From positions 1 to 10,453 of the forward strand of contig MTNL01000071.1 in NCBI GenBank assembly GCA_002010365.1: a stretch of DNA of 10,453 nucleotides, given 5' to 3'. Shown piece by piece: positions 6,918 to 10,453 of this stretch. The translations under genes were made by a program, and so were the position numbers. Under the pieces are notes generated by a model, which had not been told where the DNA came from, did no database searches, and saw only the letters and a program-made list of their open reading frames with translations. The DNA comes from Candidatus Acetothermia bacterium JdFR-50 (GTDB lineage: Bacteria; Bipolaricaulota; Bipolaricaulia; Bipolaricaulales; Bipolaricaulaceae). The stretch's first letter is position 1; each line of letters begins with the position of its first letter.

Positions 6918-8090
6918 TCAGCGAGTTCGCAGAAGCCCCCACGCCCCGGCGCTCGGGCGGATCTCTAGGACCTCAGCCTTCAGATTCCAGCGGCGCCGAT
7001 AAGCCGACACCAACTCCTTCACGTAATCCTCGGTTATGCCCGCCGGAACAAGATGCAGAGTGGCACCGCCGAAGCCGCCTCCTACGATCCGGGCCCCCAA
7101 CGCCCCGTGAGAGATGCCCCACTCCACTAAAAAGTCGACTTCGGGCACGCTGACCTCGAAGAGATCCCGGAGGGAGACATGAGAGGCGTAGAGGAGCTCT
7201 CCTACTGTCCGTGTGTCCCTCTCCCTCAGTGCTTCCACCATGGCAAGGACCCGTCCGTTCTCCGCTATAACGTGTACAGCCCTCTTCCAGAGGGTTCGGG
7301 GCATCTCGGCTCTTACTTTCTCCAACATTTCGGGGTCCACACCACGCAATGAGTTTATCCCCCTTTCGGGAAACCTGCGGGCGAGCCATCGTGTCGCCTC
7401 GTAGCATTCCCGGCGGCGTTGAGCGTATCCCGAATCAGCCAGGACTCGCCGGACGTTGCTGTTCACGACGAGGAAATTCACTCCCTCCAGTTCCAGCGGG
7501 ACGACTCGATGTTCCAGCGAGAGGGTATCGAGGAAAAGGGCCTTCCCGTGCTCGCCGAAGTACACGGCGTATTGATCCATGATACCACACGGCATTCCCA
7601 CAAAATCCCTCTCCGCCCGTTGACAGAGCTCCACGAGCTCGAGATCTCCTATCCCGAGCTCGTATAGGAACACCAAGCCCACGGCAAATGCCACCTCCAG
7701 GGAAGCCGAGCTGGAGAGGCCCACTCCCAAAGGGACATCGCTTACAATGGCGGCGTCGAACCCTCGCCGCAGCTGGTATATAGCCGAAAATTCGCGCAAT
7801 ATACCCACCACGTAATCCGACCAATCACCACGAGACCGCGGATTCCGCAGGGGGAGCCGCGCGGAGAAGGACTCCTCAAAGGAAGCCGTGTAGACGCGCA
7901 CGTAGGTGTCGTCCCGACGGCGAAGCGCTACCCGAGTGTAGCGATCGACGGCGAAGGGTAGAACGTAGCCCCCGTTGTAATCGGTATGTTCGCCGATGAG
8001 GTTCACCCGCCCCGGAGCCCAGGCTACCACGGGCTCCGAACCGGGACCGAATATCTCTTCCAAGAGCGTCACGGCTTTATCCCCTTTCAT
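6918..8090 (-). CDS. galK: Galactokinase (GHMP kinase)
   Basis: Galactokinase phosphorylates alpha-D-galactose to galactose-1-phosphate with ATP, the first committed step of galactose use, in the cytoplasm. The 390 residues are normal length. All three GHMP motifs are visible: the galactokinase signature GRVNLIGEHTDYNGG (27-41), the ATP loop PLGVGLSSSASLEVA (120-134), and VGGGFGGATLHLVP (336-349). MDQYAVYFG (171-179) supplies the catalytic Asp172; Arg28 is the expected partner. The ATG at 8090 overlaps the stop of the M24-like gene as ATGA, which favours it even though no strong Shine-Dalgarno precedes it. A GTG at codon 7, preceded by AGGGGAT, is an alternative. An open frame continuing upstream to 8759 is only a shadow of the M24-like gene. 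The neighbouring nucleotidyltransferase and GH42 fragment support galactoside metabolism, and galT is absent from the window. Confidence 0.95.
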   Translation of the reverse strand: MKGDKAVTLLEEIFGPGSEPVVAWAPGRVNLIGEHTDYNGGYVLPFAVDRYTRVALRRRDDTYVRVYTASFEESFSARLPLRNPRSRGDWSDYVVGILREFSAIYQLRRGFDAAIVSDVPLGVGLSSSASLEVAFAVGLVFLYELGIGDLELVELCQRAERDFVGMPCGIMDQYAVYFGEHGKALFLDTLSLEHRVVPLELEGVNFLVVNSNVRRVLADSGYAQRRRECYEATRWLARRFPERGINSLRGVDPEMLEKVRAEMPRTLWKRAVHVIAENGRVLAMVEALRERDTRTVGELLYASHVSLRDLFEVSVPEVDFLVEWGISHGALGARIVGGGFGGATLHLVPAGITEDYVKELVSAYRRRWNLKAEVLEIRPSAGAWGLLRTR

Positions 8091-9091
8091 GATCGCAGGA
8101 TGTCGGGGCGCTTCCGGCCCGCCACCTCCACCGTGGGCCAGTGAGGGTCGAAGGTCAGGTTCTCCAGACCTTCTTCGGTGATGAGGAAGGTGTCTTCCAC
8201 CTTGGCCCCGGAGAGGGAAGGGTTCCACGCTACCGCCATCCCCGCCGCGAGCTTGGTTCCATCGCCCGGCAGTGCCAGGACCTCCCGGGGCCGATAGCCG
8301 GCAATACCTCCCTGATGGTGTTCCTCGAAGGCTTCGGGCCGCCCGAGAGCGTGATACGCTTCCCGCACTGAGGAGAGAACCTCGTCCAGGGTGACGCCGG
8401 GCCGCGTAGCATCCAAGGCAGCGGCTTCTACCTCTAGGACCTTCCGGTAAAGAACCTCGGCCTCGGGACGCCCGAAGGAACGGATCCGGGTGAGATCGGC
8501 CACGAGTCCGTGCCGACGGCCACATATCACCGCCATGCAAAGCCTTCCTAGGGAGTAATCCCTCGGCAAGGGATGCCGGTACTTGAAGATTCTCTCCTCG
8601 CCGGCCACAAGGAGCACTAGTGGCTGGATCCCTCGGGAGAGCGCCCCCTCGGCAATGGCCCCGGAAAGTTCTCTCTCCGTCCAGTCGGGATGTGCGGCCC
8701 ATATGGCTACTCTTACAGCCGCGGCGGTGTCCCGGCCGAGGACACGAAAGCGATTCCACTCTTCGGCCGAGAGGATGAGGCGTAAAGGCGTAAGATCGTG
8801 TTCTAGATCGCTGGGTCCTTTGGGGGTGGGTATATCATACCAGGGGTGGATTACCGTCCCATCGAGCCCCTCCACTTCCTCTTCGAGCAGACGGTGAGCC
8901 TCCACTCGCGAGGTGTGGAGGACGACTTCTCCCTCCCGCACCTCGAGCCAAGCTACCCCTTCACCCACCATCACCGTGTTGTCCCCTCCGCCGGTGAGCC
9001 AAGCGAAGTTCTCTGGACGAAAGATGAAGAAGACGGTGAAGCCTTTTTCCTTCATCCAGCGCGAAAGCCGCGCCAAAGCGGACCGGTTCAA
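8087..9091 (-). CDS. M24-fold (creatinase/Xaa-Pro aminopeptidase-like) protein, probably not a normal metallopeptidase
   Basis: The 334 residues fit the two-domain layout of the M24 pita-bread family: a creatinase-N-like domain (about 1-105, with FRPENFAWLTGG at 24-35) and a catalytic-fold domain (about 108-310). Active M24 peptidases bind two metals through Asp, Asp, His, Glu and Glu. Here the second Asp (VADLTR, Asp199), the His region (EEHHQGGIAGYRPRE, 256-270) and the last Glu (KVEDTFLI, Glu299) are kept. The first Asp is missing (AVICGRRHG, 187-195), and the expected EPG is AWNPS, with Asn290 for Glu. Loss of these ligands suggests a metal-independent, creatinase-like hydrolase or a non-enzymatic role. 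The TTG start at 9091 overlaps the upstream stop as TTGA and has GGGAGGAGGGGG directly before it. It lies between sugar genes and overlaps galK by 3 nt. Substrate unknown. Confidence 0.8.
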   Translation of the reverse strand: MNRSALARLSRWMKEKGFTVFFIFRPENFAWLTGGGDNTVMVGEGVAWLEVREGEVVLHTSRVEAHRLLEEEVEGLDGTVIHPWYDIPTPKGPSDLEHDLTPLRLILSAEEWNRFRVLGRDTAAAVRVAIWAAHPDWTERELSGAIAEGALSRGIQPLVLLVAGEERIFKYRHPLPRDYSLGRLCMAVICGRRHGLVADLTRIRSFGRPEAEVLYRKVLEVEAAALDATRPGVTLDEVLSSVREAYHALGRPEAFEEHHQGGIAGYRPREVLALPGDGTKLAAGMAVAWNPSLSGAKVEDTFLITEEGLENLTFDPHWPTVEVAGRKRPDILRS

Positions 9092-10023
9092 CCCCCTCCT
9101 CCCTCACCCCATAGGTCCGCGGGATAGACCCCGCGCCGGACGAGTTCGGCGATGGCCGCGCGGGCCGCCTCCACGTCTTCCCGATAGGTGACTCCGAACC
9201 ACCGCTCCCGGGTGGGAAGCACCTTCACCCTTGCCCGTCCTTCCCGCACCAGCCCGTGGACCACTTCGGGAAGAAGGAATTCCGCTTTCTCGATATCATC
9301 CTTTAGGTGGGTACGAAGGAATTTCGGAAAGCAGGCCTCGAGTTCGGGAAAGATCTCAGGGGTAAACCCCCACATGTTCATGGAGGCGATGCTGTCCGGT
9401 GGCAACTCCACCCAGTGTTCCCCGTCTTCGCTGTACTTTATCGCCCCGTCTAACTCCTGGACACGATGACGCTCATCTATCTGGAGGAGGTATCCGTTTT
9501 CGTCCACCTGGCAGATCCCCCGGGTCACCGGTCCGTAAGGGCTGAGGGTGTTCTCAAGCCGGTAGCCCACGAGACAGAACTCGGGGGCTCCGCTTTTTCC
9601 ATGGCCCTGTGCTAAGAACGCCGCTATCGTAGCGAATGCCTCTCGGCCGTAGAAATCGTCGGCGTTCACCACAGCGAAGGGGGTATCGACTAAGTCCCTA
9701 CAGCACAGGATCGCATGGGCAGTTCCCCAAGGTTTTTTCCTTCCGGGGGGAACGGAGAACCTGGGGGGGAGATCATCGATCCGCTGGATCACATAGGCGG
9801 CCTCGCAGTGTCTTTCGATCCGGCTGCCCACCCGCTCGATGAAGGCTTCTTTTACTTCCTCGCTGAGTATGAAGACAACCCGTTGGAATCCCGCACGTAG
9901 GGCGTCATACACGGAGTAGTCACTGAAGGTCTCCCCATGGGGCCCAATGGGTTCCAGTTGCTTCGGGCCGCCGAATCGGCTCCCGACCCCCGCCGCCATC
10001 ACCACCAGAGTGAGCTTTTCCAT
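9088..10023 (-). CDS. Sugar-phosphate nucleotidyltransferase (NTP_transferase family), possible UTP--sugar-1-phosphate uridylyltransferase
   Basis: A GT-A-like nucleotidyltransferase that probably couples a sugar-1-phosphate to an NTP, giving an NDP-sugar and pyrophosphate. The 311 residues open with LVVMAAGVGSRFGGPKQLEP (6-25), the nucleotide-binding signature with Lys21. Then come KPWGTAHAI (97-105), VNADDFYG (119-126; Asp122 and Asp123 as metal-binding candidates), LSPYGPVTRG (160-169) and MNMWGFTPEIF (215-225). The family is widespread but its sugar substrate is not settled. Placement between a GH42 gene and galK points to galactose- or glucose-1-phosphate, which is inference. I used the ATG at 10023; a GTG two codons upstream is possible. 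AGGTG lies about 10 nt before the ATG. The tail, four glycines after Gly-Glu, is encoded by the Shine-Dalgarno of the next gene. The gap upstream (70 nt) may hold a promoter. Confidence 0.85.
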   Translation of the reverse strand: MEKLTLVVMAAGVGSRFGGPKQLEPIGPHGETFSDYSVYDALRAGFQRVVFILSEEVKEAFIERVGSRIERHCEAAYVIQRIDDLPPRFSVPPGRKKPWGTAHAILCCRDLVDTPFAVVNADDFYGREAFATIAAFLAQGHGKSGAPEFCLVGYRLENTLSPYGPVTRGICQVDENGYLLQIDERHRVQELDGAIKYSEDGEHWVELPPDSIASMNMWGFTPEIFPELEACFPKFLRTHLKDDIEKAEFLLPEVVHGLVREGRARVKVLPTRERWFGVTYREDVEAARAAIAELVRRGVYPADLWGEGGGG

Positions 10024-10075
10024 CTTCACACCGCACCTCACTTGGGAAGAGAAATTGTCCCCGCTTTTGTTGCAA

Positions 10076-10081
10076 AGTATA
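10076..10081 (-). promoter_or_regulatory. Possible -10 element upstream of the nucleotidyltransferase gene
   Basis: The 70-nt gap (10024-10093) is A/T-rich at its upstream end and holds TATACT on the minus strand, five of six matches to the sigma-70 -10 consensus, about 53 nt before the ATG. The hexamer 17 nt further upstream is poor (AGAAGC), so this would be a weak promoter or one of another sigma class. I see no terminator hairpin in the gap, so read-through from the GH42 gene is equally possible. Confidence 0.2.
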
Positions 10082-10093
10082 GTTTTTAGAATT

Positions 10094-10453
10094 TCATCGC
10101 TTCTCCTCCCAAATAGCAACCTCATGAGCGGGGAGCATTCGCTTACCGAGGATAAAGTGAGCTCTCGGAGATGCAGGTACCTCATAGGGTTGCGAGGAAT
10201 AATTGCACGCGAAAACGTATTTTCCCCTACGCCGTATCCTAAGTCCTTCCGGAAGTCTCACCGTTTTTAAGCCAACCTCTCTGGCGAGACGCTCAAAGAG
10301 ATCAATTAAAAACTCTTTAGATGGCCAAAAACCGATGTAAAGGAACCTACCGTGGCGATATGCCGCGCCCGAACCATCCCTGAAGTGCGCCCAAGGCAAA
10401 AGCTCACTCCTTATCCACTCACGCCAAATCCCAATACTGTATGCTTTTCCGTT
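10094..10453 (-). CDS. GH42-type beta-galactosidase, C-terminal fragment, cut by the window edge
   Basis: Only the last 119 residues are visible; the frame is open to the right edge, so the start and catalytic domain lie outside. The fragment reads IGIWREWIRSELLPWAHF, then DGSGAAYRHGRFLYIGFWPS, then an amphipathic helix, then LPEGLRIRRRGKYVFACNYS, ending with LPAHEVAIWEEKR. This order fits the end of the trimerisation domain and the small beta-sandwich C domain of family 42 beta-galactosidases. That family cleaves terminal beta-galactosides, and the galactokinase three genes downstream agrees with this. No catalytic Glu is visible, so activity cannot be judged. Hand counts over five 60-base rows give about 42-57% G+C, lower than its neighbours (about 65% in one row of the nucleotidyltransferase), with more AGA/AGG, TTA and ATA codons, which may reflect transfer. 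Confidence 0.75.
   Translation of the reverse strand, partial: NGKAYSIGIWREWIRSELLPWAHFRDGSGAAYRHGRFLYIGFWPSKEFLIDLFERLAREVGLKTVRLPEGLRIRRRGKYVFACNYSSQPYEVPASPRAHFILGKRMLPAHEVAIWEEKR

Noticed and set aside
8091..8759. Upstream extension of the galactokinase frame giving a 613-residue protein
   Set aside because: The extra residues overlap the M24-like gene in another frame, are rich in Arg/Gly/Ser, and lack domain features. Galactokinase is complete from 8090.
10024..10093. Possible terminator after the GH42 gene
   Set aside because: Only a four-base GGGA/TCCC pairing is present, with no T-run following, so there is no rho-independent terminator signal.

Overview
The window is a dense bacterial chromosome segment in which every gene I can support lies on the minus strand. 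Transcription therefore runs from right (10453) to left (1). Eleven genes are present, and the first and last are cut by the window edges. Gaps are 70 nt or less and most stop and start codons overlap or nearly touch, which suggests one long operon or two joined ones. BamA and a Skp/OmpH-like protein show a cell with an outer membrane. Base composition is roughly 60% G+C by eye, and TTG and GTG starts are common. The bamA-skp-fabZ run lacks the usual lpxD and lpxA, which fits a deep-branching or thermophilic diderm such as Bipolaricaulota or a Thermotogota-like lineage. That placement is a low-confidence guess.

Right part (10453-6918), a probable galactoside module. It holds the C-terminal end of a GH42-type beta-galactosidase, a sugar-phosphate nucleotidyltransferase, an M24-fold (creatinase/aminopeptidase) protein that has lost metal ligands, and galactokinase. 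Together they suggest release of galactose, phosphorylation to galactose-1-phosphate, and activation to a UDP-sugar by a pyrophosphorylase instead of GalT. The M24-like protein has no obvious role in this scheme.

Middle (6889-5031): yraN (UPF0102) and comM/yifB, a pair often seen together and linked to DNA processing and natural transformation.

Left part (5034-1497), an outer-membrane block: bamA, a long membrane-anchored skp/ompH relative with heptad repeats, and fabZ with an altered active-site loop. It is followed by a stand-alone glutamate formimidoyltransferase (1528-617) and the N-terminal 206 residues of murD (620-1).

No tRNA, rRNA, CRISPR array, insertion sequence or convincing rho-independent terminator was seen. 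The only gap with room for a promoter is the 70 nt between the GH42 gene and the nucleotidyltransferase. No stretch longer than 300 bases lacks a gene.
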